A stretch of 64,000 nucleotides of DNA from Euphorbia lathyris (taxonomy: Eukaryota; Streptophyta; Magnoliopsida; Malpighiales; Euphorbiaceae). The notes under the pieces are model-generated. The model was not told where the DNA came from, did not search any database, and worked only from the letters and a program-made list of their open reading frames with translations. Positions 11,589 through 21,695 of this stretch are shown here, one piece after another; position 1 is the stretch's first letter; the number at the start of each line of letters is the position of its first letter. Where the stretch lies: positions 86,871,501-86,935,500 of the forward strand of contig NC_088915.1 in the NCBI RefSeq assembly GCF_963576675.1, in the 5' to 3' direction. A program made the translations under genes and the position numbers.

Positions 11589-11767
11589 AAGGGCGGCCCG
11601 GTCGCATTACGCGTCCCCGCTGAGCGAGGGTCCGGGAAGGGGTCCCACCACAAGGATGTATTGGGGGCAAGCCTTCCCTTGCCAATTTAATTGGCAAGAG
11701 GCCGCTCCTAAGACTCGAACCCGTGACCTCAGGTCGCACGGCAACAACGTTTTACCGTTGCGCCAAG
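11589..11767 (-). mobile_element. Au-type SINE
   Basis: On the minus strand: ACTTGGCGCAACGGT (box A), GGTTCGAGTC (box B), then CCTCTTGCCAAT, AATACATCCTTGTGGTGGGA, CCCTTCCCGGACCC and a final GGGCCGCCC plus short T-run. This is the layout of the Au SINE, which is tRNA-derived and uses the RNA polymerase III promoter. The 19-bp perfect flanking duplication shows an insertion by LINE machinery, here inside the DNA that interrupts copia pol. Confidence 0.92.
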
Positions 11768-11929
11768 TCCTAAAAAAATTCAATAATAAAAAAAAAATTC
11801 AATACCAAAACATGACTAATTTAATCAGCTACAAATACATTACAACTGCACAGGTTGATTTCCCACAGAAGATCATTAGTTTACAGTTTACAGTATCCCT
11901 GTTTATATCCTACAAATTTGTAATCTCAG

Positions 11930-12933
11930 TATAATTCCTGAGCCAAAGAATTATAAAGAGGCTTCTAAACATGATTGCTGGAAACAAGCCATGCAATCAG
12001 AGTTAGATGCTCTCAATAAAACATAAATATGGACATTTACTAAATTACCTCCAGGTAAGAAAAAGCTAGGTTGTCTTTGGGTTTTTAAGGTCAAACTTAA
12101 AAGTGATGGCTCACTTGAAAGATATAAAGCCCGCTTAGTAGCCAAAGGCTATACACAAGTGGAAGGTTTAGATTATGTTAATACTTTTTCTCCTGTTGTC
12201 AAGCTAACCACTGTTAGACTTGTTTTAGCCATAGCAGCCATTCAAAACTAGAAATTGTATTAATGTGATGTAAATAATGCATTTTTACATGGTTTCTTAG
12301 ATGAAGAAGTTTATATGGAGCCACCTTCAGGCCTTGTACTTCCTGAACCATGCCTTGTTTGCAAGCTTGAAAACTCTCTTTATGGATTAAAACAAGCTAG
12401 CAGACAATGGTTTGCTAGATTATCTTCCTTTTTAATTCAACATGGTTATAAACAGTCTCCTACTAATCATTTTTTGTTTACTAAAAATTCCAATGGCAAA
12501 AGTACCATCTTGTTGATATATGTAGATGACATTATTCTTACAGGTACTAATGACATTGAAATTTCTAGTATTAAATATAAACTAGATACTGAATTCAAGA
12601 TAAAAGATCTAGGTGAATTAAAGTATTTCTTAGGTTTAGAAATAGCTCGTTCTGAACTAGGAATTATCATTTCCCAAAGGAAATATACATTTGATCTTAT
12701 TAGTGATGCAGGGCTTTTGGCTACAAAACCAGTTTCAACTCCCATGGATCCTTCCCTCGGATTAACCAAAACAGATGGCATTCCTCTTTCAGACTCTACT
12801 TCTTACAGAAAACTCATTGGCATATTGATCTACTTCACCAACACTCGTCCAGACATTACATTTATTGTCGATACACTAAGCCAGTTCCTTTCCAAGCCAA
12901 CAGATATACATTACAAAGCTTCACTTCGCATTC
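11930..12933 (+). pseudogene. copia reverse transcriptase
   Basis: EPKNYKEASKHDCWKQAMQSEL begins near 11940, then [31 protein letters not shown] (catalytic D) and the long open frame from 12315: VYMEPPSG, KLENSLYGLKQASRQW, LLIYVDDIILTG (YVDD catalytic box at about 12518-12535), ELKYFLGLEI and the connection domain TRPDITFIVDTLSQF. Stops at 12022 and 12249 precede the long frame. The active-site residues survive but the protein could not be made whole. Confidence 0.9.
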
Positions 12934-14163
12934 TACACTACTTGAAACAAGATCCAGGCAAAGGACTTTTTTATTCAGCAAAATCAAGGATGAAACTTCA
13001 AGTATATTCTGATGTTGATTGGGCCACCTCCTTGGACACCATAAAATCTATAATAGGATTTTGTGTCTTCTTAGGCCACTCTTTGATTAGTTGAAAGAGT
13101 AAGAAACAGCCTACGGTCTCTAAATCCAGCACAGAAGCAGAATATAAATCCATTTCTTCTGTTTCTACTAAAATCCAATGGCTTCACTATTTGTTCTTAG
13201 CTCTCCAAATCCCTCATCCTTAACCTACTCCTTTATTTTGTGACAATGTCTCTACTTTATAAATTGTCAAAAACTCCACATTTCATGAACGTACTAAACA
13301 CATAGAGATTGATTGCCATTTTATACGCGAAAAGTTCTTATTTTACACTACTTGAAACAAGATCCAGGCAAAGGACTTTTTTATTCAGCAAAATCAAGGA
13401 TGAAACTTCAAGTATATTCTGATGTTGATTGGGCCACCTCCTTGGACACCATAAAATCTATAATAGGATTTTGTGTCTTCTTAGGCCACTCTTTGATTAG
13501 TTGAAAGAGTAAGAAACAGCCTACGGTCTCTAAATCCAGCACAGAAGCAGAATATAAATCCCTTTCTTCTGTTTCTACTAAAATCCAATGGCTTCACTAT
13601 TTGTTCTTAGCTCTCCAAATCCCTCATCCTTAACCTACTCCTTTATTTTGTGACAATGTCTCTACTTTATAAATTGTCAAAAACTCCACATTTCATGAAC
13701 GTACTAAACACATAGAGATTGATTGCCATTTTATACGCGAAAAGTTCTTATTTTACACTACTTGAAACAAGATCCAGGCAAAGGACTTTTTTATTCAGCA
13801 AAATCAAGGATGAAACTTCAAGTATATTCTGATGTTGATTGGGCCACCTCCTTGGACACCATAAAATCTATAATAGGATTTTGTGTCTTCTTAGGCCACT
13901 CTTTGATTAGTTGAAAGAGTAAGAAACAGCCTACGGTCTCTAAATCCAGCACAGAAGCAGAATATAAATCCCTTTCTTCTGTTTCTACTAAAATCCAATG
14001 GCTTCACTATTTGTTCTTAGCTCTCCAAATCCCTCATCCTTAACCTACTCCTTTATTTGGTGACAATGTCTCTACTTTATAAATTGTCAAAAACTCCACA
14101 TTTCATGAACGTACTAAACACATAGAGATTGATTGCCATTTTATACGCGAAAAGTTCTTATTT
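12934..14163 (+). repeat. 410-bp tandem triplication within copia RNase H
   Basis: Units are 12934-13343, 13344-13753 and 13754-14163, each starting TACACTACTTGAAACAAG and ending GCGAAAAGTTCTTATTT. They are nearly identical; the only differences noticed are CCATTTC/CCCTTTC in unit 1 and TTTTGTGAC/TTTGGTGAC in unit 3. Each encodes YSDVDWATS, STEAEYKS and HERTKHIEIDCHFIRE of the copia RNase H. 410 is not a multiple of three, so the triplication destroys the frame. The same nonsense codons (TGA for the Trp after HSLIS; TAA in TTATAAATT) occur in all three. Confidence 0.95.
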
Positions 14164-14301
14164 GGCCTTATCAAACCTCTTGGCATTTCTACTTTGTTCC
14201 AAATTGCAGACATTCTGACTAAAGCACTTCCACCAAGACAGTTCTCTTCTCCCATATGCAAGTTGGGTGTTCAATCTATATACACTCCAACTTGAGGGGG
14301 G
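14164..14301 (+). pseudogene. copia RNase H C-terminus and polypurine tract
   Basis: GLIKPLGIS, IADILTKALP and FSSPICKLGVQ are the standard C-terminal words of copia pol. A TTGAGGGGGG purine tract at about 14292-14301 abuts the 3' LTR and would prime plus-strand DNA. Confidence 0.85.
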
Positions 14302-14519
14302 TATTAAGGATTATAATGAAATTGTACAGCTGTAATTATGTAATAGGAGTGGGGATAGATTAGTATTTTTCTATGTCTTTGTTACCGTTAGCTTAAAAGC
14401 TATTTAAGGAGTTAGATAGGCTTGTTTAGATTTAATGAAAATATTTTCTTTGAGAGCAAACTCTGTAATTCAATGTTCTTCAATACAAGTTCATCTTCTT
14501 CATTTTCATTCATCTGATA
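14302..14519 (+). repeat. copia 3' LTR
   Basis: Runs from TATTAAGGATTATAATG to CATTCATCTGATA, partner of 6681-6896. TCCCA follows at 14520-14524. Confidence 0.9.
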
Positions 14520-14719
14520 TCCCATTTAAATCGTGAGTACCTGCAGGTACCCTTACCCATTAAAAATCAATGTATAAAACAAAAAATATTACAAACAAAG
14601 AATAAATTTAATAAATCATCCATAAATAATTCATCTATAAATTTAAAAAGTATTCTAAATTCTAAATCACTTCGATTACCAAAAAATTAAAATACACTAA
14701 AAAAATAAATAGGTAAATA

Positions 14720-15953
14720 TGTCACACCCGACCCTAGACGACCTCAATCGACATCGGGCGTGAAATAGAAAGATCACGATCAACATTTAATAGTCTCCAA
14801 ATATCATAAATATCACTTTTCTAGATATTCCTCTTAAATGTATATTCTAAATAAATCCATATTCCTATTACATTAAAACCTCAACAGATTTACCAACTTC
14901 ATCATATTACAATTAAATACTAAAGTTCTAACCATAAATCTAACAATAAGTAGCCAACTTCCAAACCTCGCCTAATCGGTCGGTAACCTTCTCTATATTC
15001 TGTACTTTCTCACCTAAAAACATTAAAACATTTAAAAATGTGAGACAAAAATCTCAGTAAGGAATTATCAACTATAAAAACCAACTTTACTTAACATAGC
15101 TACATATATACTTTATAAAAGGAGTTAATCAAAACCTTTGTCTTGTCAAAACGAATCAAAACAAATAAACGTTTCATCAAACCAATTCATAATCAAATGA
15201 ATGTTTTATTAAACCAACTTGTAATCAAATAAATATTTTATCAAACCAACTCGTAATCAATCAAACGTAAAATCTTATATCAAAACCAATCATAACCGAA
15301 AACATAATCCAAATGAACTTAAAACAGTGTATCCATCCTCGAGTTTCTCCCCTTAAGTATCAATCCATAACCACATATATAGTCGAGACGTCTCCTAACA
15401 TTGCCTATCCCATATGGTCTTACCCAACACTTCACTGCCATACCCAATAGGTCTTCAGACTGTGTACACAGACCATGTCCCTCACTGAACATGGTCTTCA
15501 AATATAAAACCACTGATCCGGATAACTCTCGATGGATATAAAATCATAAAATCATAACATGCTCAAATTTCCTTTCACAATCAAATTCCAACTATGGTTT
15601 CAATTTCGAATGATTCGGACGGTCGAATCTTCGTAAATCAAAGAAACGGTAGAGAAACGGTTCAGAGAAAATTGATGATAAAGATGAAAGAAAAAGAAAA
15701 AGAAAAGGAATTTAAATTGATGATCACGATGGAGTATATCTCAAATACTCTGGAACATTTGAGAAAAGTTTGGCAAATATTACGTTTGATCCTCCATCTT
15801 TCTATAATCTTTTAAACTTTTAATTTACACATAAAACCATCAAATTAACTCCAAACTTTTCCTATAACACCAAATTAACTTCACACACCCAATAATTATA
15901 ATATATACTAATATCAAAATATAAATTTTAGAAATTTAGACACGGACGTGACA
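14720..15953 (+). mobile_element. solo LTR, 1234 bp
   Basis: Starts TGTCACACCCGACCC and ends ACGGACGTGACA, a canonical TG...CA pair with an extended TGTCAC/GTGACA inverted repeat. It is flanked by AAATA at 14715-14719 and 15954-15958, a 5-bp duplication. No internal retroelement coding is present, so this is a solo LTR left by recombination between the two LTRs of a longer element. The opening wording resembles plant LTRs with a TGTCACACCC start. Short frames inside (15319-15513, 15594-15815) carry no known domain. Confidence 0.8.
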
Positions 15954-16417
15954 AAATATATGAATATCGGGTATCCTTGGATATTCTCATACTCGTCTCA
16001 TACCTGGGTAATTTTATTGATAGTATACCCTTTTATACAAAGTACGATTAATCTCATTAGAGTTGGATAGTGTCGAATACCCATAAGTACAATACTTGTT
16101 GTCATCCCTATTTAAAGGCCCCTACGATCGGATTTCTTACACACCCTTCCGAATCGACCATATACATATCTTATATATGGACAAATATCTTATATATGGA
16201 CAAACATTTCAGAGATTTTCTATCGAAAACGGATAATACTCGCCCCATTGCTTCCCATAAATCAAGAGGATGACAAAATTTTGAAGCTGAAAATAATGTA
16301 ATATTATAAAATTAAGGATTTGTAGTGAATAGAATGATTCCATTCAAAAAAATATTTTTGTCAAAGTCAAATCATCAACCTCCATTCCATGACTCCTTCC
16401 TCTTCCTCATTTATTTC

Positions 16418-16427
16418 TATATAAATA
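16418..16427 (+). promoter_or_regulatory. TATA box of the pseudogene copy
   Basis: TATATAAATA corresponds to the TATAAAT upstream of the intact paralogue (21635-21641). Confidence 0.55.
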
Positions 16428-16500
16428 CTTTCCCCCAAATCCATCTTCATCTTCATCTTCATCAATTCAAAAATCAAATCAGAATCTCATTTCCAATACT

Positions 16501-17264
16501 CAATCCAACACTCCCAGCTCGCTGAAGAACAGTGAAACGCTACCAGATTGTTTAAACAGCTTTATAATCGAATCCAAACGACACTCGCAACTCGCGATCA
16601 TAATAATCGGAGTGCGATTAGTGTGAACGCAATAATGGAGAAAGTTTTAGCTTTGGATGAAGCTTTTCCACTTCCTTTATTAGGGAAAATGATTAACAAA
16701 TTCCCTTCGAGATTCGAAGCTCCGATTTGGTGGACCAAATCGGAGATGAAAAGAGAAGGAAACGGTAATGGTAATGGTAATGGATGGAATGAGGAATTAG
16801 AGTCGGAGATGAGAGAAATTGCTCGAGTTATAAAAGGGAAAGATAGTGAAGATTATATGAAATTGGGGAATATCGCGTTGAAAATTAATAAGGTTTTGGC
16901 GGTTTCGGGACCGTTGTTGACTGGCATTGCGGCGGCGGGATCTGTGTTTGCGGGGAATAGGAGTTGGGGAGGGATAGTGGCGGCGACTGCGGGGGCACTG
17001 GCTTGTACGGTGAATACATTAGAACATGGTGGACAGGTTGGGATGGTGGTTGAAATGTATAGAAATTGTGTGGGATTTTTTGAACTTATGGAGGAAACGA
17101 TTGAATCTACGTTGGATGAAAGTGATGTGGAGGGAAGAAAAAATGGTGAAATGTTTGAAATGAATTTGAGTTTACAGCTCGGGAGAAGTTTCTCGGAGCT
17201 TAGAGATATTGGTCGGAAATCAAATGGAAGCGATGTTGATGAATTTGCTAGCAAGCTTTTCTAA
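16501..17264 (+). pseudogene. truncated copy of the At4g22030-family gene
   Basis: From AATCCAACACTCCCAGCTCGC onward it matches the C-terminal 60 percent of the intact gene at 21696-22922, including MEKVLALDEAFPLPLLGKMI, FEAPIWWTKSE, LAVSGPLLTGIAAAGSVFAG and NTLEHGGQVGMVVEMYRNC. The N-terminal part, including its ATG, is missing: leader-like sequence is joined directly to mid-gene sequence at about 16500. The codon that is CGA in the paralogue is TGA at 16533-16535. No ATG lies upstream in frame, and the open frame from 16548 begins with TTG. The remaining 238 codons are open, so decay is recent or the loss was early with little drift. Confidence 0.88.
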
Positions 17265-18005
17265 AATTGTCTTGATACAATTCAATCCTCATTTATTTTT
17301 TTTTTATTTTTTCAAATTAATTCTGTGTATATACATAGAGGAAATGTAAATCTTGTTACATATTCATACAATTTCATACATAGTACTATAGTGAAATCTT
17401 TTGTTTTCATAGTGGGTGACTAATGTAGAGCTAACGAAAAAGAGATCTAACTAGAGATATGAATTCCAAACAAAATGAAAAAAAAAAGACATAAATACGA
17501 AAATACAAACACAAACACAGAAAATATGTGGATAAAAAATATGGATGGGATGAGAAAAAATGAAGACAAACTTTATTTTTTTATTTTTCCGTTTGTCTTC
17601 GAAAGATTTCAATAATGTTATTTGGATTGAAATTATCTTTTTACATATCATTTATATAAAATATTGATATATCATTGTATATATAATTTGTTTTTTTTTT
17701 ATTTTAAGTTTGCTTTTTATGGTGTTTTTTTGTGCCTTTCGTGATATGTTTTCTTCCTTTTGCGGATCTCGTTTGTAAATTTTAATATATTTCTACTGTG
17801 TGGAATTATACATGTTTGTGATTATTAGTATAATTAAAGCTTTAGGTGGATCATCTCTCAATTAAAGCTTTCTGTGTATACTAGGATTCGAACTCGAAAT
17901 GTAGCTTAAGGTACTTGAAGCCCTTGTAATTAACTGATTTTTCCTTCTAAAATAACTGTCAATAATTATGTTTCAGTCTTAACTAAATATTTTGAATCTA
18001 TTATC
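17265..18005. other. duplicated 3' flank then AT-rich spacer
   Basis: Up to about 17790 it matches the downstream flank of the intact paralogue. 17790-18005 is AT-rich with nothing recognised. No gene. Confidence 0.5.
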
Positions 18006-18007
18006 TT

Positions 18008-18505
18008 TGTTTAAAAATAAGACAGTTTGGACGCTCGAAATTGAGAATCCGTCCCGATTTTCTCCGATTAATCCCTCTGAGAGTTTTTTTTGGACCCTAG
18101 ACGATTTTTAACCGTCTGGGTTCTACCGAGACCGCCCAAGCGCCGCTTGGTATCCAATGAATAAAAGAGTTTTTTTTCTTTGTTATAGTTCACTTTTGAA
18201 AATCGTCGCATGATTATTCTTGAATTGTGATTATTGTTTTTAGATATTTTGGTTTAATTGTGTTCTCTACTTATTTTCATGATATGATATAAGTGTTTAA
18301 ATATATTGTTTCATAGTTTTTGGTGAATTATATTACTTGTGAACATTATATTTTATATTTAATTGTTTTAATAATATTGTTGTTAAATGTGTATGTTTGT
18401 ACGTTTTTAAAGATATAAATTACAAATACACGTGTTTTTCTATATTACTACTTTTAGATAGTATAATACATATTTTAATTAAATTTATAACAATTTATTG
18501 ATTAA
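18008..18505. mobile_element. hAT-type MITE, right end missing
   Basis: Matches the reverse complement of the element at 30308-30755: GACGCTCGAAATTGAGAATCC, GATTTTCTCCGATTA, CTAGACGATTTTTAACCGTCTG, then TTTTTCTATATTACTACTTTTAGATAGTATAATRCATATTTTAATT and AACAATTTATTGATTAA. The terminal GACTAGCACC... segment is absent, so the right end is lost. Confidence 0.65.
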
Positions 18506-18689
18506 TAAATAAATAAATAATACAAAATCCGATACAAAATAAATATGTTACTCTATTATTTTCTGTTTGTCTGTTTATGTTAAGTGTAATGGTTAAAAAT
18601 CTAAAAAAAAATAGACAGAATGACCAAAGGGTTAATATTAACAAAAAAAAAAAAAATAAGAATCTTGTAATATGTTTTTCAAAATAGAG

Positions 18690-19165
18690 GAACTTTTTTT
18701 TTGTTAGGAAAAGGAAAGAAAAAACAACAAAAACCAACAACTAACCCGGGATTAGCCTAGGGAAGCTAACCCCCACCCGATCATCAGACAGAATCGAACA
18801 AAGGAAGTTCGGAGGAGAAAAGAAAGTTGAAATTCCCGGCATCCTTGCATGACTCTCAGCAGCAAGGCGATCTGCGACCCTATTTTGCTCCCTGTACACA
18901 TGAAGAACACAATCTTCTAATCTCTTTAACAAGGTTTTGGCTACTCAAGCACATAGCCTTGTTGTTAGCAATCATATAAACTGTTTCAAAGTTGTCAGAA
19001 TCCACGAGCAGCCTTTTCAGCCCCAGATCAATGGCCAATCTAAGCCCAAAGAAGATACCTCAGAGCTCAGCAGTAAAGGAAGAGCCTATCCCCAGATTCT
19101 GAGTAAAGTCACATCCAATTGCCACCAACATCTCTCAGAACCCCTCCAGCCGCAATTTATCTAAC
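18690..19165 (-). pseudogene. LINE 3' fragment (RNase H tail)
   Basis: Minus-strand translation gives YREQNRVADRLAAESHAR and GVSFPRLIPG, the same C-terminus as the LINEs at 24.4 and 53 kb, followed by TAG, GTTTTTTCTTTCCTTTTCC and a T-rich/A-tail at about 18690. Upstream (to 19165) RNase H similarity continues but is broken by frameshifts and stops. It is 5'-truncated; I did not find a convincing target duplication. Confidence 0.8.
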
Positions 19166-19510
19166 TGTGTGTTAGATAATTATTTACCCTTAATTATATT
19201 ATTATTAGAAATAAGATCTAGGGAGGATAAAAAAAATCATTAGAAAATTGAAGGTTGGATGTAGTTTACCAGCAGCCATTTTAGTAGATCCAAGCTTATA
19301 CAAAATCAAATGCTAAATTTTATTTTATATTTATTTTGTAGCCTGTTGAATTATTCTTGGTCATTAATTAATTTATGGGTTCCGATATTTACAGCTCTTA
19401 GGGCTGTAAATAAAACCCAAAAATTCCTATTATTAGTGTTCATTTAGTTTTTCAATACATAAAATTTATTGATACTTAAATGCTTAAATATTTAAATGCA
19501 TATATTCATA
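19166..19510. other. AT-rich spacer
   Basis: No gene. A short palindromic TTTACAGCTCTTAGGGCTGTAAA lies at about 19390-19412; a related ACAACCCTAAGGGCTGTATAT lies near 19988-20008. Confidence 0.4.
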
Positions 19511-19512
19511 AT

Positions 19513-19894
19513 GGCCCTGTTTGGTAAAGAACGTTTTGGGATAAAAAGAGCGGTTTTGACCAATTTTAGAAGTTTGACCACTGAAACCGCTGATTGGAGT
19601 GTTTGGTGGAGAAAGGTTTGGGAGAGAGTTTTGGGATGAAAACGCTAATTTAGAAAAAGCTCTTAAAATGAGCTTTTTCAATTAGCGTTTTGGAATATTA
19701 AAATTAATGGACTTCTTTAACCCTAATAGATAGACTCCCTCTTCTCATGCCCAAAATTAATGCCCTTATTCATCTTTTTGCACAAACCGCTATTATCAAT
19801 CAGCTAATTTTTACCAAACAGGTCTACACAAACAGCTAATGTAAACAGCTAACAGCTAATGTAATCAGCTAACAGCTAATTCCCAAATAGGGCC
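19513..19894. mobile_element. MITE with GGCCCTGTTTGG ends
   Basis: Left end GGCCCTGTTTGGTAAAG; right end ATTCCCAAATAGGGCC (reverse complement GGCCCTATTTGGGAAT). AAT flanks both sides, a 3-bp duplication consistent with, but not proof of, a PIF/Harbinger-type element. Inside are direct repeats of CAGCTAACAGCTAATGTAA. A fragment of the same family lies at about 20990-21090 (ATACAAACAGTTATTAATAATCAGC). Confidence 0.6.
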
Positions 19895-20500
19895 AATAGA
19901 TTGTTATATTTCCAATACAAATAAATACTTATTTTAAAATTAAAATTCTATTTTTTGTTGCTATATGTGAATAATTAATGCTTATATACAACCCTAAGGG
20001 CTGTATATATCATTTGCCTTAATTTATATGCTTCGCTAAAATCTATGATATCTTTCTTTCAGCAGACAAAAATGAATTAGTAATAAAATATAAAAGTTTA
20101 GCTAAATACACTTTGAGTAACAATACTTAATTGATAAATTAAGTTATCAAATTTACAAGTTCGTTGGTAGTTTAATTATTTATTAATATCAATTTCTGCA
20201 TAAATTTGACTAAATTTGAACATTTAAACCTCACAAATATTCAAATGAATAGATACAAAAATGTTTATATTGTTGACAGTTAAAATTAATTTTATTATAA
20301 ATTATATATAATTAAAGTATAACAGTGATAAATTCAACTAATTTCAAATCTATCTATCAATTAACTATAATATAAATTTGTAGATAAATTTATTAATAGT
20401 TAGATTCTCAATATGTGTACTGATATGTTTATCAATCTAATTTTCATTTAAATTATTGATTAATATTAATTATTCAGCTATTTTCCCTTTTAAAATGAAT
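19895..20500. other. AT-rich spacer
   Basis: No gene or element boundary recognised. Confidence 0.35.
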
Positions 20501-20505
20501 GCTTA

Positions 20506-20870
20506 AATCTTTAGCCGGCTCTCGATCTATCTAAAATTTTATCACTTGGCACATGATTTATTATTTGGTCACATTTTGTCTCTTAACTGTCTCAATTGGT
20601 GAAATTTCATCTAATTTAAACGGAGACTTAACAAAATTGTTATCCTATTAACTCGTGATGATATTTTAATACTTGGACTTGATAAATTTTATTTTAGGGA
20701 TTCGCTTTTTTTTTTCTTTTTTTAATCTAATTAATAATTTTATATAAAAAAAATCTATGTGGTAAATAAGCTTTAAAGACGTGTCATGTGTCAAATTTAG
20801 GTGTCAAAATATCACCATATATTAAGGGGATAACGATTTTAACAAATCTCCATCTATATTGTTGAGTATC
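20506..20870. mobile_element. decayed copy of the 61.3-kb long-TIR MITE family
   Basis: Shares CTATCTAAAATTTTATCAC, TTATTATTTGGTCACAT, GGTGAAATTTCATC and the inverted GTGTCAAAATATCACC with the MITE at 61312-61780. The right arm is shorter and the termini are not intact. Confidence 0.5.
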
Positions 20871-21429
20871 TTTTCCTTTATTGGATTAGGTATTAGAGCG
20901 GCTTCACCGTTTCAAATCTCTCTTTGAGCATTTTTCTATCTTGTCCCATGCATGTGAATTATAAAAAAGATCAAATAATAGTCTTTTTTTTATTTATCAT
21001 TTTATACAAACAGTTATTAATAATCAGCTAAATTTTACCAAATAAGTTTATACAACCAAACAGTTATTCAAATCAGTTAAACTAAACAAAAAGGTAATGA
21101 TACAAATTGAAATCGAGACGAAGATTTTTAATCTTAAATCCACAAAAAAACTTTTTTCTCAAGCCTATGACCCAACCATTGTCCCCTCTAATCCCGGTTT
21201 GGTGAAGAATGCAATGTATATGATCCACACACCGAGTCACCTATCCCACACGCTGCTCCTCCGTGGCCTTTTTGTCCCCCTTCACACGACTGCCGCACGC
21301 CAAGCCAAGATGACACGCCGAATAGGAAGTGACATGGCATGTCACTTCAATTTTACCATTTTCGTTGTTTCAGCTCCTCTCGTTGGACCTGTGTTGGAGA
21401 TGTACGCACAATAGTTAACAACCTAAATA
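20871..21429. other. spacer upstream of the intact At4g22030-family gene
   Basis: Contains the MITE fragment at 20990-21090 and a frame of 105 residues (21097-21414) without recognisable motifs, which I do not accept as a gene. Confidence 0.35.
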
Positions 21430-21634
21430 TTCTCTATCCTCATCTATTTAGATCTTTGCTGAAAACAGAAAATTCTCGTCCTGTTCCCTTAAATTAAGAT
21501 GATTACAAAACTTTGAAGTTGAAAATAATGTAATGAAAAGAAAAAGTCCATTCAAATAATTGTCAAAGTCAAAACTTTGATGAACAGCCATCAACCTCCC
21601 TCCATGACTCCTTCCTCTTCCTCTCATCAATTTC

Positions 21635-21641
21635 TATAAAT
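21635..21641 (+). promoter_or_regulatory. TATA box
   Basis: TATAAAT about 55 bp upstream of the ATG at 21696, followed by a CCCCCAAATCCATCTTTCATCTTCATC leader-like stretch that is conserved in the duplicate. Confidence 0.55.
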
Positions 21642-21695
21642 TCCCCCAAATCCATCTTTCATCTTCATCGATCCTAAAATCAAAACTTGATCATC

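Larger units (their letters stand above)
6681..14519 (+). mobile_element. Ty1/copia LTR retrotransposon with nested insertions
   Basis: It has two 216/218-bp LTRs, a primer-binding site next to the 5' LTR, a purine tract before the 3' LTR, and a 5-bp duplication TCCCA. The domain order gag - protease - integrase - reverse transcriptase - RNase H is diagnostic of copia. The reading frame is broken by many stops and frameshifts. Later insertions are a hAT MITE in gag (7497-8037), and CACTA-like DNA plus an Au SINE between integrase and reverse transcriptase (about 10560-11920). A 410-bp segment of RNase H is present three times. The element is dead, but its boundaries are well kept. Confidence 0.93.
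6548..16110. mobile_element. decayed hAT-like element split by two retroelement insertions
   Basis: The left end reads GGCAGGGTTGGTAACGGATA, and the right end, reverse-complemented, reads TAGGGATGACAACAAGTA. Both fit the common plant type with 'GGGTTGGCAACGGGTA...' ends and internal 'acccttaccc' wording. Element sequence lies at 6548-6675, 14525-14719 and 15959-16110. The rest is copia and a solo LTR, each with its own target duplication. TTTAAA occurs outside both ends, but a full 8-bp duplication is not clear. Confidence 0.45.
16200..17790 (+). repeat. segmental duplication, left copy
   Basis: Aligns with about 21430-23800: shared promoter wording (GTCAAAGTCAAA, TCCATGACTCCTTCCTCTTCCTC, CCCCCAAATCCATCTT), coding part, 3' UTR (GTGTATATACATAGAGGAAATG) and downstream DNA to GGATCTCGTTTGTA. 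The copy lacks about 490 bp of 5' coding sequence present in the right copy, and the right copy has extra DNA near 23250-23690. Confidence 0.9.

Noticed and set aside
15319..15815. Frames of 64 and 73 residues
   Set aside because: They lie within the solo LTR and have no retroelement or host domain.
21097..21414. 105-residue frame upstream of the At4g22030-family gene
   Set aside because: No motif, not conserved in the duplicated segment, overlaps MITE-derived DNA.
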